From the NCBI GenBank assembly GCA_900095095.1, contig FMBT01000294.1, forward strand, positions 558,001-622,000: a stretch of DNA of 64,000 nucleotides, read 5' to 3'. Positions within the stretch are counted from its first letter, which is position 1; the number at the start of each line of letters is the position of its first letter. Below the pieces are notes generated by a model. That model had not been told where the DNA came from, did not search any database, and saw only the letters and a program-made list of their open reading frames with translations. The translations under genes were made by a program, and so were the position numbers. This document shows, piece by piece, positions 30,291 to 42,068 of the stretch. This DNA is from Fragilariopsis cylindrus CCMP1102 (lineage: Eukaryota; Bacillariophyta; Bacillariophyceae; Bacillariales; Bacillariaceae).

Positions 30291-33200
30291 ATGACGGGTA
30301 TTCATCATGCATCTATGAGGGAACACAGAACGGTATCGAATATAGATCCTTATGATTCTATTCTTCCTTCTCGTTCCGATGATTCTATTCTACATTCTCG
30401 TTCCGATCCTGCTGATCCCTTGGAAATAAACCTCTCAGATGAGTCTTCTGTATTCTCTGGCTTGGTCTATGGGAAGAACAAAATCATACCCCCGCTCCCG
30501 CCGCCTCCACCACCGCCGAAAGAAGAACGAACGTCAAAAATTATTGTCCAGAAAGGTATTCTACGTGCTGCACATCATACTACTACTACTACTACTACTA
30601 CTGCTACTTCAAAATATGTAGATTTAGCAGTCGCATCTTCAATTAATGATGATGACAACTTTTCAGTCGATAATCATCCTGCATTTTTTTCATCATCATC
30701 ATCATCACTGACCGATAAAAGTCAGCGAAGTATGATGCGAGATATGCCACCCATGATTGATTCGATAATGTCTCTTGGTAGTAGCACCTTCTTGTCGACT
30801 GCCACCTCTAATGACTCAACGATGAGTAATGAACTAATGAAAAATATGAAGAACCTTCATGATTTGTTTCCAGACGGTGACTCGAATACCCAAATGACTT
30901 GGGGTTCAGCAAATGATATGGCAAGACCCAAGGGAACAGTCAAGTTAATGTCTTCAGTGACATTTGTGGGCGACCAGATAGAAATAGAAGGTAGTGAAGT
31001 AGAAGAAGTAGAAGTAGATGGTAGTGAACTAGATCATCATGAGAACAGTCAGCAGTCCATAACCAATTGTAAAAGTGATGTTAGTGATTCTATAATTGTC
31101 GATTTACTAGATGATTTCGAAAAAAAAATGGACGCCAACATCGAAATAATCAACGATGAAAATGATGACGAGAACGGCGATATTCTTTTAGACCTAAAGG
31201 ACATTGTACCACGTCGAGTACAATCGGAAGATGCGGAATCGGATGATCTGTTGACGCCACTTAAGGCAAGGAAGTTACAAAGAATACTTCACAAGGCAAA
31301 GAACGAAGTCGAGGTTTTGAAAGACAACAGTGAACAATATAAATCTGAGATTGAACAAATGGAAGAGGAACATAAATCAGAAATCAAACTTATTAAAGAC
31401 AGAACAAAGCAACTGCTTAGGGAATTAAAAAGTTTCTACCAGGGGGAAATTGACGGCCTTGCAGTGGAAAAAGACGCTGCTATAATAGAAGCTAGTCGTG
31501 TTGCGGCAAAGTATGTTCAAAGTGCGAAAAAACAGCAGAAGCAGATTTATCGACTTAAAGCCGCCGCAATGGTCACTATTAAGGAGCAGGTTGAAAAAGC
31601 AAGACTAGACGCAACGGCTAGTAAGAACCACGAAATCACGTCGAGACTAGGGGCACTTCGAAGTTCATATGAAAGCGAGCTAGAAAAGGCGAAGAAGGAA
31701 ACTGATGAACGAATCAAAAATGATGTCGAAAAGGCTATTTCTTCTGTAAAGAAGCGTGAAAGATTAAAACAGGATGTGCTGATATGTGAATTGAAGGATC
31801 AGATTGATGACCTCCGTAGGGAGCAACATTCTATGGTTGATTTACTTGAATCAGTGAAGAGTAAGTTCGAGCAGCACTACCCGAAAGAAATAATCCAGTA
31901 CAAGGGAAAATCAGATAATTTTTCAGGAAGTGCTCGGAAATTGCTTGATAATGACACTTCCTCTAAGAAGCTTCTAAAAGAGGTGATCGGAACGTTCACA
32001 TTCTTACTGGAAGCCACAGAGAAAAAGGCTGTCTCAGCTCAGAATCAATCGGTATCGCAAGAAAATGAGACGAAACCCACTGAAGTAGTACAGAGGGGGC
32101 AAAAGCATCTCGTGCTTCGACATCGAACTGAAATTGAACACCTGAAGAAAGAGAAAGGAGACATGTTTGAAAAGTTGAGAAAAGTGGAGAGAGACTTCAA
32201 GGATTTAAGTAGCGAAAAATGTCTGTTGGAATTTAAGCTTCAGAGAGAATCGCAGAATCATCAAATGGAATTAGATAGAATTCGTCTCGAGAGTAAAACT
32301 GTCTTAGATATAGAAATGAGAAGAAAGGATCTCGAACATGCTATGACCACAGGTCAACGCGAGCTTTCCCATCAGAAGGTGGCAAAAGAAGAATATCGAT
32401 TCGCTGCGACCTTAACGAATGTCGAAAAAAGAAAGGAATTAGATCTGCAAGTACAAGCTTTGAATACTGAAACAAGAGACCCACTTAAAAACGAGCTCCA
32501 ATATTCGTTTTCCATTCCGACACCAAGAAGTATATCCGAGGAGGATGTAGGTCTGGAAAGATCTGATCGACAGAAAAGGACGTTTGACTCCCCACGACCT
32601 CCTTCGCTCAGAAAGGCAACCAGCAAGCAATCAAATACTATTACAGGCGAATCAAACCAGATTCCATTAAGTATAGGTGTGACGGATACGAATGAATCGA
32701 AATCCAGTAATAATAATACTATTATTATCCCAGCGACCGATAAGATGCATATGTGTCAAGCACGTGTTACTCCAGTAATAGAATTTGCACACGGAACACT
32801 TTCTAATATGGATTCCAAGTTAGACGCGTCGGATCCTTCTATCAATAGTTATGATTCAGCATCATTGTCAGATCTTCAGAACCGGGTGAGAGAAACAGAG
32901 GATCAAGGATTCAGTATCATTAATACGATGTCAGACGGGTCCAACAATATATTAAAACCCGATAACTACCAAGAGGATATAGATACCAAATCGAAGAATA
33001 CAGAAAACTCCGTTTTAGAAGGGAAAAAGCAAGAAGATAAGCCAGCTGCTAATCAGTCGAAGAAGAATAACTTTGCAATTCTTCGAAATTTTAAAGGCCA
33101 CGGTAATTCAACACAACAAAATTCATCGCAAGCTACTGGGAAAGAAACTGAAGGCAAGAAAGAAACTACCAATATAATGATAAGGTCGCTTCGGCGAGCA

Positions 33201-33962
33201 CGGAATTTTAAGAAGGATGACTCAAGAAGATCAATAGATGAAAGTATTACGAGCTTGAAACCAAACAGTTCCGAAGACTCGACTCTTCGAGAAAGCCGAA
33301 AAGATTCAAGAGTAGGCCGTTTGCTGAATGCGAGACAAAACTATCCATCTGCCGAGACGACAAATGAAAGTAATCAGATGAAGAACTATAAGAAAACTGA
33401 AGCTCCAAGATCTGCGAAAGGGGGAACAGATACGACTGGGATGTTGGCGGAGGAGAAGAGGACTTTTAGGCAACGTGAGAATAATAAGATGCAATCTAAA
33501 AGCGTAGATAGTGAACTTGATTCCAACGACGAGGTAATCATTCCTCCTCCACCACTACCACATTCATCATCTAAGTACAACAGAAACGGCAGCAACGATG
33601 AAGTGCAGAAAGGACTGCACGAAATATCGCATGTTGAAAATAAAGATGAGCCATTCGGAGAAATTACCACTCGCCTTAATTTTAAAAAGCCACCTCTATC
33701 TACCGTGCAAAAGCTCTCTTCAGTGAAAGGTTCGCTTCACTCTCGCGTTTATCGTACCCCTGGATTTGCATCTTTCGGGCATGGGAGATTTAATGAGGAA
33801 ACAGTAAGAAAAAGCAATTCTGATGCTAACAGTAGTTCTCTGGCAGGTAGCGAAGCAACCACCGCCGTAACAGCTTATACTGATCTCAGCAGTTCTAATA
33901 GTTCATCTAGCTTCGCGACGGCTTTAAAGGCCCGCGTTCGTGTTAGGAAATTGCAAATATAA
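30291..33962 (+). CDS. Large coiled-coil protein with proline run
   Basis: Single-exon protein of 1,223 residues. A short poly-proline stretch (IPPLPPPPPPPK, about 66-77) lies in an otherwise disordered N terminus, a layout reminiscent of profilin/SH3-binding regions. Residues about 322-535 form a strong coiled coil (NEVEVLKDNSEQYKSEIEQM, KNDVEKAISSVKKRERLKQD), and a second coiled-coil stretch runs about 615-730. The C-terminal half is Ser/Asn/Lys-rich and disordered, with a second proline stretch (VIIPPPPLPHSSS) and a final patch PLSTVQKLSSVKGSLHSRVY before the end. No catalytic domain, signal peptide or membrane span is seen. A cytoskeletal or scaffolding role is a reasonable guess from architecture only. 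The stop lies 144 bp from that of the facing CLC gene. Confidence 0.7.
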   Translation: MTGIHHASMREHRTVSNIDPYDSILPSRSDDSILHSRSDPADPLEINLSDESSVFSGLVYGKNKIIPPLPPPPPPPKEERTSKIIVQKGILRAAHHTTTTTTTTATSKYVDLAVASSINDDDNFSVDNHPAFFSSSSSSLTDKSQRSMMRDMPPMIDSIMSLGSSTFLSTATSNDSTMSNELMKNMKNLHDLFPDGDSNTQMTWGSANDMARPKGTVKLMSSVTFVGDQIEIEGSEVEEVEVDGSELDHHENSQQSITNCKSDVSDSIIVDLLDDFEKKMDANIEIINDENDDENGDILLDLKDIVPRRVQSEDAESDDLLTPLKARKLQRILHKAKNEVEVLKDNSEQYKSEIEQMEEEHKSEIKLIKDRTKQLLRELKSFYQGEIDGLAVEKDAAIIEASRVAAKYVQSAKKQQKQIYRLKAAAMVTIKEQVEKARLDATASKNHEITSRLGALRSSYESELEKAKKETDERIKNDVEKAISSVKKRERLKQDVLICELKDQIDDLRREQHSMVDLLESVKSKFEQHYPKEIIQYKGKSDNFSGSARKLLDNDTSSKKLLKEVIGTFTFLLEATEKKAVSAQNQSVSQENETKPTEVVQRGQKHLVLRHRTEIEHLKKEKGDMFEKLRKVERDFKDLSSEKCLLEFKLQRESQNHQMELDRIRLESKTVLDIEMRRKDLEHAMTTGQRELSHQKVAKEEYRFAATLTNVEKRKELDLQVQALNTETRDPLKNELQYSFSIPTPRSISEEDVGLERSDRQKRTFDSPRPPSLRKATSKQSNTITGESNQIPLSIGVTDTNESKSSNNNTIIIPATDKMHMCQARVTPVIEFAHGTLSNMDSKLDASDPSINSYDSASLSDLQNRVRETEDQGFSIINTMSDGSNNILKPDNYQEDIDTKSKNTENSVLEGKKQEDKPAANQSKKNNFAILRNFKGHGNSTQQNSSQATGKETEGKKETTNIMIRSLRRARNFKKDDSRRSIDESITSLKPNSSEDSTLRESRKDSRVGRLLNARQNYPSAETTNESNQMKNYKKTEAPRSAKGGTDTTGMLAEEKRTFRQRENNKMQSKSVDSELDSNDEVIIPPPPLPHSSSKYNRNGSNDEVQKGLHEISHVENKDEPFGEITTRLNFKKPPLSTVQKLSSVKGSLHSRVYRTPGFASFGHGRFNEETVRKSNSDANSSSLAGSEATTAVTAYTDLSSSNSSSSFATALKARVRVRKLQI

Positions 33963-34106
33963 TTACTGCAACACAATAATAATAACAAACGATATTAATT
34001 TTTATATTTAAACAGGATTTACTTTTATTTATCTTTAACAGTAATCAATTAATAGTGAAGGTGGCTGGCTATGTATGTCATATATCAATAAAATTCCCAT
34101 CCATCA

Positions 34107-37100
34107 TTAGCTAAGATCATGAATGTCGTCTTCCATCACGTGAGCATTTCGACCGCGCAACAAAGACTCAGTCAATGATTCCGGTAGGAGATCTTTTCGT
34201 GTAATTATACCCACAACTTGATTGTTATGGTTCACCACACATAGAAATCGTAATCCAAGGGTACGGAACAACCGATATGTCCGTTGTATAGAGGCTGTCT
34301 CGTTGATTGTATAAGGTGCTGTGTTTGCATACGGTCTCAAATCTAACCAGCAATTCCTGTCGGCTTCTCCTATATCAATATCATCGATATTAGGATATCG
34401 AGGATAGGCACGTTCGATTGTATCCCACTGCACGAGCGGACTCAGTCGTCTCGTACCTAAGGTATCACTGTTGTCGTAGTCGTCCAAGACGTCTGGATTA
34501 CCAAACGCACGACGTTGCAGTAGTGTACACAGCATATCTCGACTTGCAGTTCCATACAGGGTTCCACCGCTCGCCGTGTCGACAATAGGGAACGTTCCAT
34601 GTTGGCAGCTGCGAAGTAGATCGTACACGACACCGGCGCGCTCTACAGGACGCAAACATTTAACCTCTGCCGACATGACTTGACCGGCAACGATCTCATT
34701 CCGTTCCGCGACTGGCGGAACTTCTGGTTCCATGAAAGGGATATGCTTCAAGTGAATGTGGATATCATAAAGACCTTCGTTGAAGACATTTCCGGTAAAT
34801 CTTGCTGACATAAGAACAATCATAAGTGGCAATGTGTATTGCATATCACCAGTAGCCTCTAACAAGATAACAGTCAATGATATCGTCATTCTCGCCATAC
34901 CACCGAGTACAGCGGCTGCACCCATCAATGCATAAGTTCCAGAATCAGCGAAAGTACCACTAGTATGATCAAGTTTATGCAGCAAATGTCCGCACAGCCG
35001 TCCGAAGGCCGCACCTGCTAAAAGAGAGGGTACAAACAATCCACTTGGTACGGCAATACCATACACCACCGACGACATCATGATATAAGGTACAAAAAAC
35101 AAGAACAAGGCTCCAGAAGAAAAGGTCGAATTATCTTCTCCTCCACCCTCACGGAAATGGAACAGCTGTTTGATGGCCGTATCAGCCTCTGTAAAGATGA
35201 GACTGGCAACTTCGTTGTATTCCTTGCCCGGTTCGCACTGAAATGGCACAAGTGATTCTACCAAGTTCTTTTCTTGGTTACTCCAATCTTGCATGTCCTG
35301 CGGTAATTCCGTGCATCTACCCCAAATGAGAGGTGTAGCGAATGAAACTACTGAGACTCCAAGAGAAATCACAATTACCTCGATCACTCGCCTAATTTTC
35401 GAATGATTAACACGTTTCATTCGCCATATGGTCAAATGTTCGTTGGCAGCATTGAAAACAGCACCGATCAACCCACCAAGGCAACCGATAAGGCCAAAAA
35501 TTGGTAGCTCCCAAATACTATAATTCGACGCTCCTCCTCTATAGTGGAATAAAGAAAAATGGATGGGGAATGAACGAATACGTACGCGAAAAAAATAGAG
35601 GAAGATTATGATGTTAGACGTGGATTGATTAATTGCTTTCACGAAACGAAATCGAATGGAAGCACGTTTCCTTTAAACGACGACAACAAATAACAATTAC
35701 CAACGAAGCTACTACAAATAAAGTAGTCAGTAGTAATACAGGTACTTACGAGATACTGTTAAACTCTCCAAAAGAGAATAGTCTCCCGACTTCGGTTTGT
35801 CCCCACCAGGTGTCAATATTTGTGATAGCTTGAATAGTTAGTATGGTTGTCATGGCACAGAAAAATGCTCGCCAAGTTAATTTCGTCGACCAATAACTGG
35901 CTCCTTCTTCCAAACTGAACAGGACTCCACCAATAGGTGCACCGAATGCCGATGCAACTCCTGCCGCAGCACCACATGCCACAAAATCACGCTTTTCGCG
36001 ATCATTCCGAAAATCGCTAAACTTGCTAAATGACGTATCGACTCCCCAGCATGTAGTTTTACCCTGAGAGAGAGCAGCCGCTACAACTGCACCACTATGG
36101 ACCATCGGTCCTTCTTTTCCAACGGGCAATCCACCAGAAACCGAAAACGTAACACCAATGACCTTACAAATCAATGTCTTTATCCGTACCACACGGGGTA
36201 AGTCGATACCGTTTAGGTAGCACTTAATTTCAGGTATACCTGATCCACCAGAAACAGGTTCTGTGAATAGTCAGTCAAGAATCGATGGTTCCATTTTTTT
36301 TGTATTTTGTTTTTAATATAATAATAATAATAATAATCGATCAGAAGGGTAAGTCCACGATATAATTGTCTACGTAAATGATATACATCGTCAATAGATA
36401 GAATACTATCATAAATTACCACCCTTTATTTTTGTATACTTACCAATGTAAACAAACATTGATGCGACAGCACACAACAAGACTTGGATTAAGCAAAAGT
36501 TCCAAAATGCTTTCCAGATATCGGCCCCATCAGCGTTCTCGTCATTACCATACTTTTTGCTGTAGTAACTTCCATTCGCGGTATCATCTCCAGCAGCCAC
36601 AAAGTCATCATCTGCAACAACATTCGAGGATAATCCACCGGTAGATGATTCGACGAATGATGGATTTAATAATTCATATATATAATCATATTTTCTGGAT
36701 GTCATGGACCGTGAGGCGAAGTTACAGGACGTTGCCACTACCGCCTGGACGACACCCACGGCAAATGTTAAGATCCAACGTTTCAAGGCACGTTTTTTCC
36801 CGGTCGTCCACCATTGACCACGATTTGAAAAATGCACTTGTGCCACATACGCACGCCACACTTCGGATTCATCCGGTTCATAATTATGTGATTGTACTGC
36901 CAATGCTGTTGCTGGATTCGTAATTGGATTGTATCGAGATTTTCCTCCCCCGCCATATCCATCTCCTCGTAACGATCCTGGTCGGTCCTTGTAGGTGTAG
37001 GCACGTTGTTGTTGACCGTACATATTATAATTGCCACCACCACCACCGCCAGCGCCACCGCCATTATTACCGTTCATCATCCTATTATTATTATTATTAT

Positions 37101-37257
37101 TATTAATGTTGTTCAGAGGAAGATCTCCAATACCATCATCTGGATCATCATCATCAGCATCCATTAATGCTTGCGGATCGTTTGGATTAAATTCAACATT
37201 CATTAATTCGGGAGGGATACCACCACCTCTTGTTTTTCTTTGACGTTGATTACTCAT
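34107..37257 (-). CDS. CLC-type chloride/proton exchanger with CBS pair
   Basis: Exons 37257-36444, 36260-35750 and 35538-34107 give 918 residues; all joins are GT-AG and in frame (ATTG|GTAAGT ... cacag|AACC; ATCTC|GTAAGT ... tatag|AGGAGG). CLC selectivity motifs are all visible: GSGIPE, GKEGPMVHSG and GLFVPSLLAGAAFGR. The gating glutamate (GKEGP) and the proton glutamate (FSLEEGASYW) are both retained, which in known CLCs marks Cl-/H+ antiporters rather than channels; the phrase LEEGASYWSTKLTWR resembles the CLC-7 and plant CLC branch, so an endomembrane or vacuolar location is likely. Two C-terminal CBS domains follow (about 730-900; VMSAEVKCLRPVERAGVVYD, RFLCVVNHNNQVVGIITRKD). The first 100 residues are Asn/Gly/Asp-rich and probably disordered. 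The N-terminal part of the domain holds an extra Ser/Gly-rich loop. Confidence 0.9.
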
Positions 37258-38510
37258 TATAGAAAAAAGGATGACTTGGTTGATGTTTGTTGTCGTCGTT
37301 GTTCTTCGTTTGTCCCTGTCCGAGCCACTTTTGTTTGTTCGCTATAAAAAGAACTATGAAACCGCCAATGGATGAAATAGAGAAATTTGTGTGCTACAGT
37401 ATGAGAAGTATTGTGTTATTGTTCTTGCTACTATTATTGTGGATATGTGATTATTGGCGTTGCTGAGATGTTTGTTGTTTGCTCGTGTTTGTTGTTGTCA
37501 CTTGTCAGTAGTGTGAGTTCGACTCTCGTGAAGAAATACCCCCTGAAGAACACTTTGGCTGTGTCTGTTGAAATACCGAATCTCCAGTCCCGCACATACC
37601 GTTGAGCTATTTTTAGCTCTAAATGAATGACTACCATAAAAACGGATAGTTTCTCATTGTGATGAATACTTACTTACTTTGTACCATTGTCACTGCAATA
37701 TCGGCAACATCACAATCACAACAGCAATGGCAATAGCAATGGGGACTTTGGAGTCAAATAAATAGAAAGAAGGAAGAGACTGAAAAAGTGATATGGATGC
37801 AAAAAATTGCAATAAAAATTGGGTATTTCCCTCTACCTCTGTTATACACATACATGGATCAACAAGTGCAATTTTACTTTGTGTACACTACTAACTGAGT
37901 GCACCACTCAGTTCTTTTTCAATCTATAAGGGGTTGAAGTATTTACAGTATCACATCCAATCCATTAGCAACTAAGATAAGGTCACATCTATCAGTCACA
38001 AGTTGATTTTTTTCACAACTTGCTATGCTCCCACCATCTTACCATGAATTGTCTCCACTTATTAGATCCAACATTTATTTGTGTTCAACAAATGTAGTCT
38101 TCCCAACAAAGGAGAATGAATCACTGAACATTCTTTGTCAACATGATAGTTCTAGCTACATTAATTGTTATCAATTAATATAGATGTCTAAGCTTTGCTC
38201 CTATCCATAATAACAGAAATTGCTGCTACATCTACTTTGCAATTCTCATCTATTCAACATTATTTATTAATTTTTTGGATCTTCAGGCCGTTAATATAAC
38301 TATAAACAATATTATTACAATGCTTTAATCACTATTGAAAACATTTTAATTAGTATACATTGTATATGCATTTGAATGGTAGCATGATATGAACCACCAT
38401 GAAAGTTCTGGTGAGCAATAATGGCGATCTTTTGGTAATAGCTACTATTACACATAAAGTTTTTTTACAACGACCAACCTGGTCCAGTTAGTTAGCCTTT
38501 CATACTTGTA
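37258..38510. other. Intergenic stretch between same-strand genes
   Basis: This 1,253-bp AT-rich gap contains TACAGTA at 37395-37401 (about 140 bp upstream of the CLC start) and 37944-37950, and CAATGGCAATAGCAATGG repeats near 37724. The open frame at 37411-37605 is not supported. A box-B-like GAGTTCGACTCTC near 37517 lacks the rest of a tRNA. Confidence 0.45.
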
Positions 38511-40395
38511 CTAAGAAAACGCCACAATACATGTTCCTGCATTTTCTGGTTGATGACGTGCAATATAAGTAGTTGGCTCGCATTTTGTGCCTTCGGTAAA
38601 TGTGGTAAATTTCTTAGCGGGAACACAAGGATAACCGTCGACGTCTCGAGCCATGCAACATGCTTGACTGGAAAACATCGCAGAACAAGGCCGTGAGATA
38701 GGAAGCTTGAATCTTCGATTGGACGGCATTGTGTCGCAAAAATCTTTTTCAAATAGCTCTGTCGATCGACTAGTATCGTAATTATCTTCCAACCAACCTA
38801 TTGATTCACAACTTGAACCAGATGAAAATATATGTCCAGATTTTGCAGGGACACAGATTTGATCTTTGTAGACAAAAGTCGAATCACTGGCAGCACAGCA
38901 TACTTGAGGGTCTGTGATGTTCCGGCATGAAGATCCACTGGGAAGGGAAGTCCTCTCTCGATCAGTAGAAGGGGCGAAATATTTCTGTCTATTTGGCCTC
39001 GAAAAGTTGTCATTACTAGGCCACACATCGTTATTACTATTCAGTTGACTTTCCTGTAAGCTCTCGTATATAGTTCCCGGTATCGGGTCTGATGTTGATG
39101 TTGATGTTAATGTTGGTGCTGGTACTGGTACCGATGATGATGATGATGATTCTGGTACTGATAGAGGCTGTGAGTTGCCATCCATTATTTCTGCCAGTTG
39201 TGGGTCCTGTGGTAAGATGGGTTTCGTTGGTGTCGTTTGTGTCATCGCTGTCGTATGTGTCGAATTTATGGTACCAAACGTACCGAAGAAATCAGACGAT
39301 GATTTTATATTGCCATCGATAGCATTGTCTAAAAATGATGGTGTATCCTTTTCGTTTTCCACATCAGTATTGCAATTAAAACTAGCTGGAGGATTTCTAG
39401 ATATCTTGCATACCTGTTTTTCTATCCAATCATATCCCTCGGATACTCGAGCGTACACCCCTGGATGTTCGGCGCATCCCAATCCCCAACTGACAACACC
39501 AACCTGAACATCATCCCGTTTATCGTTTATGTTCCCTTTCATCAATAATGGACCACCGGAATCGCCTTGGCATCCATCTTCTCCTGCATCCATGGCGCAA
39601 AAATTAGCCTCCGGAAGTAACGAGTTTGGGTAGATGGAGGATCGCGCACATTGTTGGTTATTCATATAGTTCACTGTTACCTCGTGTAGTCTATCTGGTT
39701 GGTCATACTGATATGGCGCTAAGGTAGTATCTCCAAACCCAATAACATGCAATTCTTCACCGTCCGACATCGAATCTTTGTTGGTATCTAACGAAACAAC
39801 CTGCTTGGAAGATTGACCGTCTAGCTTAAGGAGAAGAAAGTCGTGCGAAACTCCAGTGAATCGCACGCCCTCATCGTAGCCACAGCATAATGCATCATTA
39901 AATTGTGGATGACGAACCTGCTTTACAACGTCAAATAGTTGCGAACCATCTAACCATAACCCCATTCTATAATCGTGACGTCCTACATGTACAATTCCAT
40001 ACGAACTCGGATACGGTAGTTTACACTGTGTTTTTATCATTATTGGAAGGAAAGAAAGAAGATGAGAGACTTGTTACTTGATGAATACAGTAGTTTGTTT
40101 TCGACTGGAAATAGTGCGTTCAAGCTCCATAGAACTAACTTACGTGTCCTGCGGTCAGTACGATATCGGGAGCGATAAGAGTGCCACCACATGCGATTCC
40201 GTCGAAATGAACAAAGTATGGATAATCTCCCGGCGTAGCGACATTTCCACCAATAATGAGTTTTCTTTCTTCATTTATGGCGCCATCGGCATCAATATTT
40301 ACTGCTCGTCCCCTAAGCGAATCACCTGCTATTATCCCAATCCCATGAGTGAATAATAAGAAAGAACAAGCTTGCGAAATGGTTGATGATCTCAT
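38511..40395 (-). CDS. Secreted trypsin-type serine protease with Cys modules
   Basis: Exons 40395-40144 and 40025-38511 join after GGACAC to restore LTAGHCKLPYPSSYG, giving 588 residues. The N terminus has a signal peptide (ISQACSFLLFTHGIGIIAGD). The activation-like site KLIIGGNVATPGDYPYFVHF is followed by the catalytic triad: His in TAGHC, Asp in SHDFLLLKLDG, Ser in CQGDSGGPLL; the substrate-pocket region GVVSWGLGCAEHPGVYARVS is of trypsin type. So the S1 peptidase domain (about 49-300) is complete and probably active. A Ser/Thr/Pro-rich linker then leads to two related Cys-rich modules (about 440-580), each with C-x5-8-Q-x-CC-x-A-x-D ... C-V-P-A-K, and a further single unit of the same style. 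Such modules may bind surface or matrix ligands (inference). ATG 40470 lies in frame upstream, but ATG 40395 gives the better signal peptide. Confidence 0.85.
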
Positions 40396-41002
40396 CTTTG
40401 GTTTATATTTGATTTTGTTCGTGATGTTTGTGTGTCTACGGTGATATGTAATAGATAGTAGATAGTACACTTTGAGATTGTCTACAAAAGCGTACGTTTA
40501 TGTGAGATGTTCATCATCAACTGCGGCACTTGACAAATGTAGCTTTGGAGTGTGTCTAGTATCTTAAACCGTACAAGATTCAGATGAGCGAGTTTTCCTT
40601 CTATCTCTTGTGAAGACACGCAGCCTGTAGTGTTTGTGATATGTAAGACTTTTTCTCGCAAGATCCAACGCTTTTACGATTAAAAATCGATTTCAACGAA
40701 TAATTGGACTAGTTTGACTCAAATGTGAGTCACACATTGATTTGGCTCTTCTGATTCAATATTATTTTTATTACACGTGGAACCATAACACACCTTACAT
40801 TGAAACAACCGAGCGATGACAAACAATTTTCAATTCAGCCCCCGACAACGACAACACAAATAATTTTCGATTGTTTAAAGTTGCATTACTATTAATCGAA
40901 TTACTTGTCTTGTACAACAGAAATGCATTTCCATCGACATCATAGCCATATCTATACAATCTAGTATTAATATATTCTAATAGGAAGAACTATAGTATAA
41001 AA
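40396..41002. promoter_or_regulatory. Divergent intergenic region
   Basis: The 607-bp spacer lies between two head-to-head starts. A TATAAAA directly precedes ATG 41003, too close to be a normal TATA box. I see no exact TACWGTA word and no gene. Confidence 0.4.
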
Positions 41003-41902
41003 ATGCCTCCAACTCCAAAGAATAATACCAAGCCACAGAAAAAGAAGGGTCGCACTCCGGCTCATCAAAATCAATTCGCATGGACACATAATCCTAAATC
41101 AAAGACGACCGAACGGATATTGGCTTCTCCGATCATGCACGTATGTAAACGATGTAATGAAAAGCTCGAATGGAGGAAACAATATAGAAAGTACAAACCG
41201 AGGACACAACCTGGTATGTGTAATGGATGTAAAAAGCGTAACGTAAAGTCCGCCTATCATACGATCTGCGGAAGTTGTACAACTGAATCAGTCAAAGCCA
41301 AGCAAATTATACAAGAAGCAATAGACGCAAAAACAGCAAAAGCAGCCAAATCAAAAAGCACAAAGGTGTCATTTGAAACTACAAAAACAGCGAAATCAAC
41401 AAGTATAACTGAAAAGGAAGAAATTCTTCGAGTATGTGCCGTTTGTGTCAAAGAGGTAGCACTACCAGATCCCGTAGAGGAAGGTGATGACGCTGATTAC
41501 ATTGATGCTATGAGCAAATTGAAGTTACGAGAGAAAAGAGCATTAGAACGAAAGATCGTAAAACAAGAAGAGGAGGCTGCTGCTGCTGCGAAGAATAACA
41601 AGAATAAGAATCCATCCAAATCTGCTGGCGACGACAACGATAGTAAAATTGAAGATGGAGTGCAACAACAAGAACAACAACATCATCATCAACAAGCTGA
41701 ATTATCGACTTTGAATGAGAATGATGAGGAGTTAGTAGAGGAAGGTAAAAATTTCGAGGATGACGACAACAGCGATGACGGCTACGACGATCCTTTCTTA
41801 AAGGCTATTGGTGGATCCATTCTTACGGGAGAAGCCTATCAGAAGAAACTACTTGAACATCATCAGCAAGAAAAACAATCTGGTAGAAATACGAGTATGT
41901 AG
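41003..41902 (+). CDS. DUF2039 (C9orf85-like) zinc-binding protein
   Basis: Protein of 299 residues of the DUF2039 family, whose human member is C9orf85. The family core is complete in the first 160 residues: TPAHQNQFAWTHNPKSK, VCKRCNEKLEWRKQYRKYKP, RTQPGMCNGCKKRNVKSAYH and TICGSCTTES, then VCAVCVKEVALPDP. The Cys pairs (C-x2-C four or five times) should bind zinc. The function of the family is not established; its basic N terminus (PQKKKGRTP) suggests RNA or nucleolar association. A long Lys/Ala/Glu and Gln/His-rich disordered extension follows and ends with a conserved-looking FLKAIGGSILTGEAYQKKLL. The 3' end is followed by an AAT repeat and then, after 166 bp, by the stop of the facing carrier gene. 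Confidence 0.85.
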   Translation: MPPTPKNNTKPQKKKGRTPAHQNQFAWTHNPKSKTTERILASPIMHVCKRCNEKLEWRKQYRKYKPRTQPGMCNGCKKRNVKSAYHTICGSCTTESVKAKQIIQEAIDAKTAKAAKSKSTKVSFETTKTAKSTSITEKEEILRVCAVCVKEVALPDPVEEGDDADYIDAMSKLKLREKRALERKIVKQEEEAAAAAKNNKNKNPSKSAGDDNDSKIEDGVQQQEQQHHHQQAELSTLNENDEELVEEGKNFEDDDNSDDGYDDPFLKAIGGSILTGEAYQKKLLEHHQQEKQSGRNTSM

Positions 41903-42068
41903 AATAATAATAATAATAATAATAATAATAACGACATCTCATTACATAGTCATAATATCCAAATTTTGTTTTTCGTTTCTCCATAAAATGATATAAATAA
42001 TAATGACACTAATTACAAAACTGAGTGGAATATCGTATTTCTTTTCTTATGTATACATATATTTATTG

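Noticed and set aside
37500-37530. tRNA-like box B (GAGTTCGACTCTC)
   Set aside because: No matching box A or cloverleaf stems upstream.
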